DNA from: Ohtaekwangia koreensis
GTDB taxonomy: Bacteria; Bacteroidota; Bacteroidia; Cytophagales; Cyclobacteriaceae
Assembly (NCBI RefSeq): GCF_900167975.1
Contig: NZ_FUZU01000001.1
Location: 377,001-441,000, forward strand
Direction of reading: 5' to 3'
Length of the DNA stretch: 64,000 nt
The notes below the pieces were generated by a model that searched no databases, was not told where the DNA came from, and saw nothing but the letters and a program-made list of their open reading frames with translations. This document shows positions 1-9,585 of this stretch, one piece after another. Both the position numbers and the translations under genes were made by a program. Every line of letters begins with the position of its first letter. Positions within the stretch are counted from its first letter, which is position 1.

Positions 1-2
1 AA

Positions 3-1553
3 AGGCTTACCGACGGTGTGGTAATTGACTATGCTGTATTTGGAAGCAGCGATGATGGCGATTTCGCTCTTAATTCTGAATTTGATAAAGGTCGAACAGC
101 AACACATGAGGTTGGTCACTTTTTGGGACTCCGTCATATCTGGGGAGATGACGATGGGGCCTGTGGTGGAAGCGGTGATTATGTTTCGGATACTCCTGAT
201 CAGGGCGACTATACTTCGAGTGAATGTTCTGAGGGGCCTATATCTTCCTGCAGTGTGAATACGATGTTCCAGAATTATATGGACTATTCGGATGATGCGT
301 GCATGAATCTTTTTACGCAGGAACAAGTTGGTCGCATGATAACGGTAATGGAAAATAGTCCGCGCAGAGTAACACTTCCTGATTCTCCTGGACTGACAGA
401 ACCTGATCCAAACGCAGTGAGAGATATAGCTATTGTTAGTATTGTTGAGCCTTCATCCGTTCGGTGCGAAGAGACTGCGATACCTACGGTGATCATTAAA
501 AATAACGGCACGGTAACCATCACCAGCTTGAAAGCAACCTATACATTGAACAACGGTACAGCCAAGAGTTCTTCATTTAAAGATATAGCGGGATTTATAC
601 CGGGTACGGAAATTGAATTAAACTTGCCATCCATCACGCTCGCTGCTGATGAGAATACATTGGAGGTGGTGATTTCTGATCTCAATGGATTTTCAGATAA
701 GTACCCTGCAGATAACACGAAAGTCAGAACGGTTGTAGTAAATACATCATCAGATGTGATTCCGCTTCGCGAAAACTTTGACAGCAATTCATTTGAAAAT
801 CAATGGACCATGGTGAATCCATCCAGTGGAATGAACTGGGAGAAGATCACTACAAATTATAATCAGTCGCTATATTTCAATGCTGCCACGAATGAAGTTG
901 AAGGCGATGAAGCATGGCTTGTAAGTCCGGTGCTTGATTTTTCTAGTGCTACTACAGCGAGTATGTTTTTTGATTTGTCGTATCGGTACCTGAGCACCGA
1001 TGGAAATAGAAATAGCCTGGATAATCTGCAAGTGCTCGCTTCATCAGATTGTGGCGTAACCTACGATAAAGTTTTGTTTGACGAGACGGGCACATCTTTA
1101 TCTATCGATGAGAGCGCTGTAACATCTATACCTACATCAAAAGAAGACTGGCAGCGCAATTACGTAAACCTCACAGCCTTTGCTGGCAAGAGTGATGTTC
1201 GTCTCGCCTTTGTTTTTTCCAACGACAACGGAAATAATATATACCTGGATAACATTGAATTTTTTACATCGGATGATAAAAATCCAAATTCTGTGAGCAG
1301 CCCTTTTGTCGTATACGACAGCGATCCGATTACTCCCAGCGACTTCTATATTACCTTTAATCTTACAGAGCGCCAGCCTGTGCAATACGAACTTGTAGAT
1401 GTGATGGGGAGGCAAGTTGTTGCGCAACAACTGCAGGATGTGCTTAACCAGACGTATGAAGTCAATGCCGAAAATACAAGTAGTGGAATTTACTTTTTAA
1501 GACTTAAAATCGGGGAATTATATTACACAACGAAAGTCTTCGTAGACAACTAG
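3..1553 (+). CDS. T9SS-exported M43-type metalloprotease, 5' end outside window
   Basis: Secreted zinc metalloprotease of the pappalysin/cytophagalysin (M43) type. The frame is open from the first bases, so the true start and signal peptide lie upstream; the GTG at 18 is only the first possible start in view. The zinc motif HEVGHFLGLRH (residues 30-40 counted from that GTG) is followed by NYMDYSDD (about 86-93), which fits the Met-turn region. After the protease domain come beta-sandwich segments of the kind used in surface adhesion, and the last ~80 residues form a T9SS type A sorting domain (DVMGRQVV, then SSGIYFLRL, then KVFVDN). It should be exported by T9SS and anchored or released at the surface. 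Substrate unknown. Confidence 0.88.
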   Translation, partial: RLTDGVVIDYAVFGSSDDGDFALNSEFDKGRTATHEVGHFLGLRHIWGDDDGACGGSGDYVSDTPDQGDYTSSECSEGPISSCSVNTMFQNYMDYSDDACMNLFTQEQVGRMITVMENSPRRVTLPDSPGLTEPDPNAVRDIAIVSIVEPSSVRCEETAIPTVIIKNNGTVTITSLKATYTLNNGTAKSSSFKDIAGFIPGTEIELNLPSITLAADENTLEVVISDLNGFSDKYPADNTKVRTVVVNTSSDVIPLRENFDSNSFENQWTMVNPSSGMNWEKITTNYNQSLYFNAATNEVEGDEAWLVSPVLDFSSATTASMFFDLSYRYLSTDGNRNSLDNLQVLASSDCGVTYDKVLFDETGTSLSIDESAVTSIPTSKEDWQRNYVNLTAFAGKSDVRLAFVFSNDNGNNIYLDNIEFFTSDDKNPNSVSSPFVVYDSDPITPSDFYITFNLTERQPVQYELVDVMGRQVVAQQLQDVLNQTYEVNAENTSSGIYFLRLKIGELYYTTKVFVDN

Positions 1554-1605
1554 TTACTTTCCGCAAATTGCGTGTATGAACGCTTATAATATATATTTGC
1601 GGATT

Positions 1606-4600
1606 ATGAAAAGGATTGTAGTTATTGGATTAGCCACTTTGATGTCTTTAAGTGGTTATTCGCAAACAGCGGGGGATTATCAGACGACTGGAACAGGGTC
1701 AGGCTCTTGGTCTACACTTTCAAATTGGCAAACTTACAATGGTACTTCCTGGGTGGCAGCATCAAGTATTCCTTCCGGTGCTGCAGGAACTACAATAACT
1801 ATTTTGACTGGTAAAACGATAACTTCACCAACTCTCACCTTAAATGGTAATCTAATAATTGGCTCCAATGCCCAACTAACAATCAGTAATTCTGCAACAG
1901 GAACAACTGCTGATTTTACAGTGTCATCAACCGGATCTGTAACAAACAATGGCACTTTAGCATTTGCGGCAGGTTCATCAGCTTCAAACCTTACCAACTT
2001 GGTAATTGCCGGTTCGTTCACCAATGCTGGAACTATAAGCATATTAGCAAGTAACACGAGGCTAACTGTAAATGGTACTCTAACAAATACCAACATATTT
2101 ACCGTTAACGCTACAAATTCCATTGCAACCATTAACGGAACGTTCAAAAACTCAGGGACAACTACCTCTACAACCGCAAGGTTAGTATTTGCAGGTGGCT
2201 CAATATACGAACACCTTTATACTACAACCGCAGGTACTATTCCCTCAGCAACTTGGAATAGCAACTCAACCTGCTTGATTTCAAGCTATACAACTAATAC
2301 CGCCGCGCCAGTAAGGCTAGATTCAGACTTTGGGAATTTTACATGGAACACACCTGCACTTGCGCAAGATGTGAACTTAGACGGTCTTCTTGTTTCTGTT
2401 GCTGGTACGTTGACTATAACTTCAACAGGAACGTCTACTGTTTATTTAGGTTCAACGGATTTAAAAATTGGAGGGAACCTATCCAATAATGGTAGCTTTG
2501 ATGCTAGTACAGCGACGTTAGTCTTCAGTAATCTAACCACTGCCCAATCGATAACCGGTATTATAAATGTCGGTAACATTAGCATTGATAATCCTGCAGG
2601 CGTGAATCTGGACGGCACTGTTAATCTTACCGGTTCTTTAACATTGAATAGTTCAACAGATATTTTTGATGCCGATGGTTCTAGCGACGCAGGTACACTC
2701 ACGCTCCTATCCACAGGAGATGATCTAGCAGCAGATGCTTCCATTGCAGCAATTCCATCGGGAGCAACTTTTCAAGGTAATGTAACCGTGCAACGGTACA
2801 TGAGTGGCGAAGGCTTTAGAATGTACCGCTATATATCTTCTCCGGTCCAAGCCGCTACAGTTGCGAACTGGCAAGATGATTTTTCTATCACGGGAAAATT
2901 TACGGGCACTTCAAAAACAGATCCATCTACAGGTACTAATACCGTATGCGGTTATGCCTTAGGTACTGCAGCTACTATGTTTTATTTCAATGAAGCGACA
3001 CAAACTTATGTCGCTTATCCAACAACAAACTCATCCGCTGTGTTAACTCCAGCAAGAGGTTATTCAGCTTTTGTTCGTAATTGTTCAAGTCCAACTATAA
3101 TTGACGTTAGAGGCTCGATAAACCAAGGTACTATAACTTTAAACTCATCCAGCACGCCTAGTCTAACCTTTACTACAACCGGGAGCAACTCTGCTCTTTA
3201 TGGATATAACCTGGTGGGCAATCCATATCCATCAGCATTGGATTGGGAGTCTTCTGCCTGGGCAACCAGCAATATAAGTTCTGTTATGGCTATATCAGAT
3301 AATAGCAGCGGAAGCCTTGTATATCGCTACTATGATAATACAGATTTTAGTGGAGATGATTTTATTGCACTTGGTCAGGCATTTTGGGTGCGCGCTACAG
3401 GAGCTTCACCTTCTCTTACCTTTAGTGAAGATGTTAAAGCGCCACAAGGTTCTTCCTATAGCTTTTATAGAAAAGCAAGCCCAGTATTGGATAGGTTAAC
3501 TATTACTGTTAGTAATGGTACTTTAGAAGATAAAGCTTTTGTTAAAGTGAATTCTGCAGCAAAGGCAACGCTTGATAATTATGATGGTCCGAAGATGGAT
3601 AATTCTCTATTCGATCTGTCAACACTTTCATCAGACAATGTACGGATGGCTATAAACGCTGTCGATAATTTAGCATGCGGATCTCAGGTGCGCATCGACA
3701 TGAAAGATTTTACAAAGGGTAGCTATAAATTCACATTTGAAAGTGCAGGCCTTCTAACAGGATATACTTTACTTTTTACAGATAAGTATACGAACACCAC
3801 TACGAACGTTACCGCTACACCTACCTATACATTTACCGTGAGCGATGTTGCAGCGTCAAAAGCATCTGATCGTTTTGTAATCACCCTGAATGAAAAAGCG
3901 AATGCTCTGGACCTTGCAGTAGACACCAATCTTAAAGTTTGTGAATCAGGAACTGGTAAGGTTAAAGTATATAATACAGAAGCTAACGTAATGTATTTTG
4001 CCTCTGTGAAGAACGAAGTAGTTGGCGACACTCTTGCCGGTGGAAATGCTTTTATTGAATTCACGATCCCTTCATCATCTTTGGTGGAAGGTGAAAATAT
4101 AGTACAGATCAACGCTGTGAATAGCTGTAATACTACAACAGCGTTAACACAGACGGCATCCATCACCAAATATGAAAGCGCAGTGATCGTGCCATTGGAT
4201 GCAAGAACGCTTCAGTCAAACTATGCAGCGGGTAATCATTGGTACCAGGACGACAATCTGCTCGCTGATACAACTTCTGTATTGAAAGCAAAAGGAAAAG
4301 GAGTTTACCGGTTAGAAGTAACAGCAGGAAACTGCGTATTGACAGCAACGTATACACTAGGCGCTGAACAATTTCCGGATCGGATCTCTTCATTCCCCAA
4401 CCCTGTAGAAGGTATATTTAACATGAAGTTGCCGATTGAACAAAGCTCCGCTTCTGAACTGCCCATCGTGAATAATGTAGGCGATCAAATTGGCTTGATA
4501 AAGCTGGTAGATCACGGAAGTTACTTTACCGGTCAATATGACTTCAGTGCACATCCAGCGGGTTTGTATTTGATTAGAATCGAATCCAGCACGGGACTTC

Positions 4601-4626
4601 GTAATGTGAAGGTTCTTAAGAAGTAA
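1606..4626 (+). CDS. Large beta-rich surface protein with T9SS type A sorting domain
   Basis: Secreted protein of 1006 aa. I place the start at ATG 1606 rather than 1576 because MKRIVVIGLATLMSLSGYSQ is a clean signal peptide and the ten residues before it are not. Residues ~30-400 are rich in Ser/Thr/Asn/Gly with short recurring strands (LTVNGTLTN, FTNAGTISI), as in parallel beta-helix adhesins. The middle contains an aromatic-rich globular part (NLVGNPYPSALDWE, then FIALGQAFWVRA) commonly seen in Bacteroidota T9SS proteins. The C-terminal ~80 residues (SSFPNPVEG, PAGLYLIRI, NVKVLKK) are a type A sorting domain. It lies 22 bp after the metalloprotease and may be co-transcribed. Role in adhesion or matrix is inference; no enzymatic motif was seen. 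Confidence 0.85.
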   Translation: MKRIVVIGLATLMSLSGYSQTAGDYQTTGTGSGSWSTLSNWQTYNGTSWVAASSIPSGAAGTTITILTGKTITSPTLTLNGNLIIGSNAQLTISNSATGTTADFTVSSTGSVTNNGTLAFAAGSSASNLTNLVIAGSFTNAGTISILASNTRLTVNGTLTNTNIFTVNATNSIATINGTFKNSGTTTSTTARLVFAGGSIYEHLYTTTAGTIPSATWNSNSTCLISSYTTNTAAPVRLDSDFGNFTWNTPALAQDVNLDGLLVSVAGTLTITSTGTSTVYLGSTDLKIGGNLSNNGSFDASTATLVFSNLTTAQSITGIINVGNISIDNPAGVNLDGTVNLTGSLTLNSSTDIFDADGSSDAGTLTLLSTGDDLAADASIAAIPSGATFQGNVTVQRYMSGEGFRMYRYISSPVQAATVANWQDDFSITGKFTGTSKTDPSTGTNTVCGYALGTAATMFYFNEATQTYVAYPTTNSSAVLTPARGYSAFVRNCSSPTIIDVRGSINQGTITLNSSSTPSLTFTTTGSNSALYGYNLVGNPYPSALDWESSAWATSNISSVMAISDNSSGSLVYRYYDNTDFSGDDFIALGQAFWVRATGASPSLTFSEDVKAPQGSSYSFYRKASPVLDRLTITVSNGTLEDKAFVKVNSAAKATLDNYDGPKMDNSLFDLSTLSSDNVRMAINAVDNLACGSQVRIDMKDFTKGSYKFTFESAGLLTGYTLLFTDKYTNTTTNVTATPTYTFTVSDVAASKASDRFVITLNEKANALDLAVDTNLKVCESGTGKVKVYNTEANVMYFASVKNEVVGDTLAGGNAFIEFTIPSSSLVEGENIVQINAVNSCNTTTALTQTASITKYESAVIVPLDARTLQSNYAAGNHWYQDDNLLADTTSVLKAKGKGVYRLEVTAGNCVLTATYTLGAEQFPDRISSFPNPVEGIFNMKLPIEQSSASELPIVNNVGDQIGLIKLVDHGSYFTGQYDFSAHPAGLYLIRIESSTGLRNVKVLKK

Positions 4627-4647
4627 TACTAAATATATTGTCACTAC

Positions 4648-4692
4648 AATCTCCCACAGGTTTAGATTCATCTCTATCTGCGGGAGATTTTT
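4648..4692 (+). terminator. Rho-independent terminator after the surface protein
   Basis: Arm AATCTCCCACAG (4648-4659) pairs with CTGCGGGAGATT (4678-4689), one mismatch in twelve, followed by a short T-rich run. It begins 22 bp after the stop of the T9SS surface protein. Confidence 0.75.
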
Positions 4693-4900
4693 ATTTGTGG
4701 GTTCGGTGGGCTTGCACTGCCGTTGATTTCGTATTAAACGCAGTGTTCTGACTTTTGCGATCTTTCATACTCATCCTTGAATAATATCTTTATCTTCCAA
4801 TCAACATTCAAATTTTAAAAATTGTAAGAGAAAGCGCACTTGTCGCAAAGTGATCGAACAAATATTTACCTTCGAAGAAAATTCGCAATAATACTACTGG

Positions 4901-5683
4901 TTGAAGAATAGCATAAGACCTCTTTTGAAAGTATCGCTACCGATGTATATAGTCTTACTATGCACGGTCTGGCTTTTTTATCCTGAATTTACAGCATGTT
5001 CAAAAGATAGTATATGGTGCTCGGTTGCTTATTGGGCAACAGAGTCGGCAGGAAGGATTGGTACACCGGTAATAATCCTGATCACAAGTTTTGTGTTTGC
5101 TATTTACGCACAATCTTTAAAAGCAAAAGCGAAGACTTTCTTTAAAACATTTATCGTCTTCAGTATAGTGCTTTCTACCTTTGCTTTTTTGAATGAGCAC
5201 CTCATTAAGTCGACATTGCAAGTGGCCAGACCGAGCCATACCTATATCATCCGGCAGACAAAATCATTGGCCAGATTAGATTCACTATATACATTGCCAG
5301 TTACTGAAAGAAGAAAATTCTTTCAAGGGCTGATCGATGGTGATACGATATCATTTAGAGATACAGATGCCCGTGTACTTAGTCATTGGATAGAAGAAGC
5401 CGGGTATTCATTTCCATCCGGGCATTCTTTTAATGCGTTTCTTCTCGGCAGTATACTAGCTTTCAGTATTTACTACATGGCAAATCGTAACTTACGATGG
5501 CTCTATATTCTTCCGATGACGTGGGCTGTTTTGGTAGCAGTATCACGGGTGGCTATCGGTGCACATTCAGCGCTGGATGTAAGCATAGGCGGTGCCTTGG
5601 GTATTTTAGTTTCTCACACGCTTCTCTATTTCTCGGTAACACAAGCACTCTTAACGCATCAGCGACATGCGGAGAGAGGATGA
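4901..5683 (+). CDS. PAP2-superfamily membrane phosphatase
   Basis: Integral membrane phosphatase of the type 2 phosphatidic acid phosphatase superfamily, acting on lipid phosphates such as phosphatidate, phosphatidylglycerol phosphate or undecaprenyl pyrophosphate. All three signature blocks are present: K103-x6-RP (KSTLQVARP), PSGH at 172-175, and SRVAIGAHSALD at 215-226, the last with the catalytic His. Hydrophobic segments near 14-28, 54-70, 82-98, 180-193, 200-216 and 228-248 give about six membrane spans. The start is uncertain: TTG 4901 gives 260 aa, ATG 4943 gives 246 aa and removes a charged lead. The next gene begins 18 bp after the stop and encodes a glycosyltransferase, so both may serve cell-envelope lipid or glycolipid metabolism. 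Exact substrate not inferable. Confidence 0.85.
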   Translation: MKNSIRPLLKVSLPMYIVLLCTVWLFYPEFTACSKDSIWCSVAYWATESAGRIGTPVIILITSFVFAIYAQSLKAKAKTFFKTFIVFSIVLSTFAFLNEHLIKSTLQVARPSHTYIIRQTKSLARLDSLYTLPVTERRKFFQGLIDGDTISFRDTDARVLSHWIEEAGYSFPSGHSFNAFLLGSILAFSIYYMANRNLRWLYILPMTWAVLVAVSRVAIGAHSALDVSIGGALGILVSHTLLYFSVTQALLTHQRHAERG

Positions 5684-5701
5684 TAAAATATATAGCGTAA
5701 A

Positions 5702-6751
5702 ATGAATATCCTGTACGGAGTACCCGGTGAAGGCATGGGACATGCTACCCGAAGCAAAGTAATTATTGATTTTCTATTGAAAGAACACAACGTTCAGGTG
5801 GTGTCCAGTTCACGGGCATATCAATTCTTGTCAAAATCTTTTCCAGGCAGGGTGCATGAAATCAAAGGACTTCATTTTGCATATAAGAATGCACAGGTTT
5901 CAACGCTGGGTACATTTTTGTTGAATCTCAAATCAGCACCTGCTAACCTCTTGCATAATTTTTCAAAGTATTTGATGATCGATAAAAGTTTTAAGCCTGA
6001 TGTAATTATCAGCGACTTTGAATCGTTTACACATTTCTTTGCCAAACAACATCGCATTCCACTCATCAGTATAGATAATATGCAAGTGATGGAGCGATGT
6101 ATACTGGACATCGATATCCCCAAAGAGGAGACGAATAATTACAGGCTTGCAAAAACTATTGTAAAAGCAAAAGTACCTGGAGCAAAACATTACTATATAT
6201 CCAGCTTTTTTCCCGCTGATATCCGTAAGAAGGACACCAGCATTGTTCCACCCATTGTTCGTGATGCCATTCTGAAGGCGGAGGTTAGCAATGCAGGGCA
6301 TATACTGGTATACCAGACTTCGAGTTCTTTGTCAGGGATCAAGCAGGTGTTACATCAAATCCCGAATCTGAAATTCTACGTATACGGTTTTAACAAAGAT
6401 GAGAAGGACAAGAACGTAATTTTTAAAACCTTTAGCGAGCAAGGTTTCGTAAACGACCTGGCCAGCGCCAAAGCGGTTATAGCAAACGGAGGCTTCTCTT
6501 TTATATCCGAGGCCGTATACCTTAAGAAACCGGTTTACTCTTTCCCGCTAAAAAATCAGTTCGAGCAATTTATGAATGCAGCCTATATAGAGAAACTTGG
6601 GTATGGCAGACACTTTGATGAACTTCAAGCCGATTCTATGAAAGCATTTTTATACGACCTCGATAAATTTGCAAACAAACTTTCTGCCTATAAACAAGAT
6701 GGCAACAGTCAGCTCTTTAAAGCCCTGCAAAAACAATTGAAAGACATGTAG
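5702..6751 (+). CDS. MJ1255-type glycosyltransferase family protein
   Basis: GT-B fold glycosyltransferase-like protein, 349 aa. The N-terminus MNILYGVPGEGMGHATRSKV carries the glycine-rich G-E-G-x-G-H-x-x-R nucleotide-sugar acceptor-loop signature of the MJ1255/VC2487 family. The C-terminal donor-binding region around residues 260-289 (ANGGFSFISEAVYLKKPVYS) is the equivalent of the UDP-sugar binding segment, and is followed by a conserved NQFEQ. No signal peptide or membrane span, so it is cytosolic or peripheral. It probably shares a transcript with the PAP2 phosphatase 18 bp upstream. Donor and acceptor sugars are not predictable from the sequence. Confidence 0.85.
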   Translation: MNILYGVPGEGMGHATRSKVIIDFLLKEHNVQVVSSSRAYQFLSKSFPGRVHEIKGLHFAYKNAQVSTLGTFLLNLKSAPANLLHNFSKYLMIDKSFKPDVIISDFESFTHFFAKQHRIPLISIDNMQVMERCILDIDIPKEETNNYRLAKTIVKAKVPGAKHYYISSFFPADIRKKDTSIVPPIVRDAILKAEVSNAGHILVYQTSSSLSGIKQVLHQIPNLKFYVYGFNKDEKDKNVIFKTFSEQGFVNDLASAKAVIANGGFSFISEAVYLKKPVYSFPLKNQFEQFMNAAYIEKLGYGRHFDELQADSMKAFLYDLDKFANKLSAYKQDGNSQLFKALQKQLKDM

Positions 6752-6766
6752 TATGCTTGATGCTGC

Positions 6767-7261
6767 TCAGAGTTTTTTATCGAGGATATAGTCTTCCATT
6801 AAAAAACCTTCTCCTATATCAATGTTTTCATGTCCAGTAATTTCAAAGCCGATGCGTTTGTAAAAATCAACAGCATTATTCTGGCGGTTAACATTGAGGG
6901 TAAGGGTATAATTATTTTGTGCTCGTGCAGCAGCAGCAACGGTATCCATCAGCATTCTGCCAACACCCTTTCCCTGGCTTTTGGGCAGGATGTATATTTT
7001 ATGAATTTTCGTCTTTGGCTGATTCTTATAGTTCGTTTCGTATGAGGCATAACCAAAGTATTCGCCGTTTTCTACAGCCAGTATAAAGACGTGTCTTGAT
7101 TCCTTGATCTGTTTTTTCAGAGCATCAACATCATACATCCATTCTAGCATATAGGCTATTTGCTGCATGGAGATGATTTCGCCAAATGTAGCGGGCCAGG
7201 TGTCATACGCGATCTGTTTAATGATCAGAAGGTGTTCATCTTTTGCTGTAATTATTTCCAT
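6767..7261 (-). CDS. GNAT family N-acetyltransferase
   Basis: Cytosolic acetyltransferase of 164 aa using acetyl-CoA as donor. The acetyl-CoA pyrophosphate loop is QGKGVGR at residues 96-102, preceded by the beta-4 strand KIHKIYILP and followed by the alpha-3 helix; the C-terminal NRQNNAVDFYKRIGFEITG is the typical N-A-x-x-F-Y-x-x-x-G-F motif for this family. Substrate unknown. It is transcribed convergently with the glycosyltransferase, with only 15 bp between stops. A perfect inverted repeat lies about 70 bp upstream of its start (7330-7347). Confidence 0.9.
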   Translation of the reverse strand: MEIITAKDEHLLIIKQIAYDTWPATFGEIISMQQIAYMLEWMYDVDALKKQIKESRHVFILAVENGEYFGYASYETNYKNQPKTKIHKIYILPKSQGKGVGRMLMDTVAAAARAQNNYTLTLNVNRQNNAVDFYKRIGFEITGHENIDIGEGFLMEDYILDKKL

Positions 7262-7914
7262 TGTGTGATTTTATATCAAATTTCTGTAAACTCTTAATGA
7301 TAATAATATAAGAGTGCTAGATATGAATCCTTGACACAAACGTCAAGTGTATATTGTCAATGATTCAGATATCTATTTGTGAACACTAACTGTTCAATTT
7401 CGATCTACGTACGTATAATGTTTCCGTTGAATTTTATTAGTGTCTCATTGGTGGTTACATATTCTTCTATATATAATAGGTGAAGTGCAATGTTTTTAGG
7501 CTTTTGCTCTAGTCTCCTCGTTGTTTAGAGCAAAGTTGCATCAAAACATATTTTATATGAGTAATCCGATGCAGCTATGATAGATTATTCTGTCAAGAAC
7601 GAATCCTTTACTCTTTATATACTTTACCCCTTTTCTCCAGTAGAGTTATAGTCGTTTTGAAGCGGAAAAAAACTTTTTATTGAATGTTAATTTTTTATTA
7701 CGGAACAAATTTCTGTGAAAATCGTACGGAGATCTTTTTAAAGAAATCTGAATCTAAATTGATGATACTTTCGTTTGACCGGCCCGCTTCCGACAGAATT
7801 ATACCGTTCAGGAAAAGTTCCTGTGTTAAGGAAAATTAACGTTTGCACTGTAACAAAAAGAAGGATTCTTCCGTCTTAGAGTCATATACGAAACGAACTT
7901 AACTTAACATCAAT
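7262..7914. other. 653-bp gene-free AT-rich region between divergent genes
   Basis: No credible ORF on either strand. It separates the divergently read GNAT gene and the exported protein at 7915. It contains an inverted repeat CTTGAC-N6-GTCAAG at 7330-7347 with a further GTCAA half-site at 7356-7360. The rest shows nothing I can interpret; a long 5' leader or small RNA for the 7915 gene is possible but unsupported. Confidence 0.5.
7330..7347. promoter_or_regulatory. Inverted repeat, possible operator
   Basis: CTTGAC and GTCAAG are perfect inverted arms with a 6-base spacer, roughly 70 bp upstream of the GNAT start; a third GTCAA copy follows at 7356. This is a plausible site for a dimeric regulator, but no regulator can be named. 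Confidence 0.3.
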
Positions 7915-8493
7915 ATGAAAAAATCATTGTCTATCGTTGCAGCCCTGATGATCTTCAGCAGCACTTTATTTGCAGGTATAATTGATAACCCAAATGCCGC
8001 TACCGGTATGGCTATCATGAAAAATGGTAGCACTATCAAATTGTTTTACAAAGGAACAAAACAGGCTGATGTGAAAGTATCAATCTACAATGCAACTAAT
8101 AGCCTTGTATACTCTGAAACTATTAAAAATGTAGATGGCTTCGTGAGACCATACAACTTTTCAAATCTTGCAGAAGGTGAATATTCAATCGAACTTATTG
8201 GTGACAACGGACGCCAGATTGAACGTGTGAGCTACAAACTTGGTAAAGTAGAGAAGCTTGCAAATGTACTGCATGTAGCTGGTGAACGTAATAAATATAT
8301 ACTTACCGTTGCGAACAAAGGTCAAGATGTTCTTACGGTGAAGATCTACGGTGATAAAGGCACTCTGTTATATAGCAAAGTTGAAAATGTAGATGGCGAT
8401 TTCGCTCAGGTATATAACTTCGAACAATATGCAGGCAGCATTACATTTGAGGTTTCTGATTCGAAAGGCGTTACAAAATCATTGAGCCTATAA
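7915..8493 (+). CDS. Exported protein with two repeated beta domains
   Basis: Unrecognised exported protein of 192 aa. Residues 1-20 (MKKSLSIVAALMIFSSTLFA) are a signal peptide. The mature part consists of two similar ~75-residue units: VKVSIYNATNSLVYSETIKN-VDGFVRPYNFSNL in the first aligns with VKIYGDKGTLLYSKVEN-VDGDFAQVYNFEQY in the second. Both have the strand pattern of T9SS-associated or DUF3244-like beta-sandwich repeats, but there is no terminal sorting motif. Likely periplasmic or surface. It has its own terminator and a long upstream region, so is probably a monocistronic, individually regulated gene. Confidence 0.75.
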   Translation: MKKSLSIVAALMIFSSTLFAGIIDNPNAATGMAIMKNGSTIKLFYKGTKQADVKVSIYNATNSLVYSETIKNVDGFVRPYNFSNLAEGEYSIELIGDNGRQIERVSYKLGKVEKLANVLHVAGERNKYILTVANKGQDVLTVKIYGDKGTLLYSKVENVDGDFAQVYNFEQYAGSITFEVSDSKGVTKSLSL

Positions 8494-8540
8494 TCAGTAG
8501 AATTAAAAGACTTTAAAAGACCTCTCTGAAAAAGACCCTG

Positions 8541-8575
8541 AAAGTGTTGCCATGAAAATGGCAACACTTTTTTTA
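8541..8575 (+). terminator. Strong Rho-independent terminator
   Basis: AGTGTTGCCAT (8543-8553) and its perfect complement ATGGCAACACT with a 4-base loop, followed by eight T. It ends the 7915 transcript. Confidence 0.92.
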
Positions 8576-8597
8576 TTGACTATATTTTTCTTGTTGG

Positions 8598-9110
8598 TTA
8601 GTTCCAGGCCTTGCGCAGCAAAAGTTTATTGTCAAGGAACCATACTTCAGATGACTCCGCAAACAATTCAGAATGGTTCTCATATACCGCTTCACTCTTT
8701 ATGAGTTCGTCCTTTATACTTTGATCAAGCCAATCGAAATTGAATTCTTCTTTTGATAACGAAGATATAGTCGAATCACGCTGTTGTGCATCTTTTAAAA
8801 GCTGTGCAAATGTAGCAGCGTCAAAGTACAAGATCGCTTCCAGGTAACTATCGGACGGCCCAGGAGTGGACAGCCTTTCATTTTGTCCGGAGTTGTCCAT
8901 AAAGGTATACTTGAATTTTGCTGCTGTTGGTTCATAGAGTCTCAAGTTAATAAGCTTACCAAGCGTTGCGGTGTCAGAAGAGAGTGTTGTGGAGATGTTT
9001 CCTACTGTTTGAGTGTCAGGTGATGCATTTTTGTTGTTCAGTTTTTCTTTACAGGACATTGTAAGTGCGAGTATAATGCCACAGCCTATATATTTTAATG
9101 CAGGACTCAT
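8598..9110 (-). CDS. Unrecognised lipoprotein
   Basis: Protein of 170 aa. I start at ATG 9110 because MSPALKYIGCGIILALTMSC then gives a lipoprotein signal peptide with Cys20 in the lipobox; the longer frame to 9173 adds 21 residues incompatible with that. The mature part is acidic and mostly helical (ATFAQLLKDAQQRDSTISSL), ending in a beta segment (EVWFLDNKLLLRKAWN). No family recognised. It lies 76 bp downstream of the YiaA-like gene on the same strand. Probably anchored in the inner or outer membrane facing the periplasm. Confidence 0.7.
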   Translation of the reverse strand: MSPALKYIGCGIILALTMSCKEKLNNKNASPDTQTVGNISTTLSSDTATLGKLINLRLYEPTAAKFKYTFMDNSGQNERLSTPGPSDSYLEAILYFDAATFAQLLKDAQQRDSTISSLSKEEFNFDWLDQSIKDELIKSEAVYENHSELFAESSEVWFLDNKLLLRKAWN

Positions 9111-9186
9111 AATACGTAAAGCTATAAAAAAAGAGAGCCTTCCTTGCAGACGGCTCTCCATGCGTGAAATCACAATACTATATATT

Positions 9187-9585
9187 TTATTCTTTTACAT
9201 CGTCTCTTTTGCTATCGCGTGTATTCTTTTGCACGGCAATGGCAGCAAACATGCTCAGCACAAATGACATTCCGTAAAATCCTTTTTCGCTTAACGTAAG
9301 TGTGGCGTTCCACAAACCGACTACCAGTAATACAACTGCAAGGATGGTTGAAAACCAGCTCAGGCCATAGTATATATTGGTAACGGGTATTCCTTCCAAT
9401 TGATCGCGAACACTTTTTTGTAGTGAAATGGCGGAGAATAATCCGTACATCAAAACTGTAAAGTAGTAGCCTTTCTCATTCAGCATCATCTCTGCGTTCC
9501 AGAGGCCGATGTTAAAAGCTAAGATCCCCGCAAATAAAGCTACCCAGGAAGCACCGATAAATGCATTGGATGGTTTCTGATTCAT
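9187..9585 (-). CDS. YiaA/YiaB family inner-membrane protein
   Basis: Four-helix membrane protein of 132 aa with an internal duplication: [18 protein letters not shown] in the first half corresponds to [19 protein letters not shown] in the second, which is the two-repeat architecture of the YiaA/YiaB family. The frame continues open upstream to 10101, but the extra 172 residues cross the start of the divergent sigma factor and look non-coding; the start at ATG 9585 matches the family N-terminus. Function of the family is unknown. It may be co-transcribed with the lipoprotein downstream. Confidence 0.85.
   Translation of the reverse strand: MNQKPSNAFIGASWVALFAGILAFNIGLWNAEMMLNEKGYYFTVLMYGLFSAISLQKSVRDQLEGIPVTNIYYGLSWFSTILAVVLLVVGLWNATLTLSEKGFYGMSFVLSMFAAIAVQKNTRDSKRDDVKE

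Noticed and set aside
1734-2147. Antisense ORF of 137 codons inside the T9SS surface protein
   Set aside because: It mirrors the low-complexity coding strand (antisense of Thr/Asn codons gives Val/Leu-rich sequence) and has no start context.
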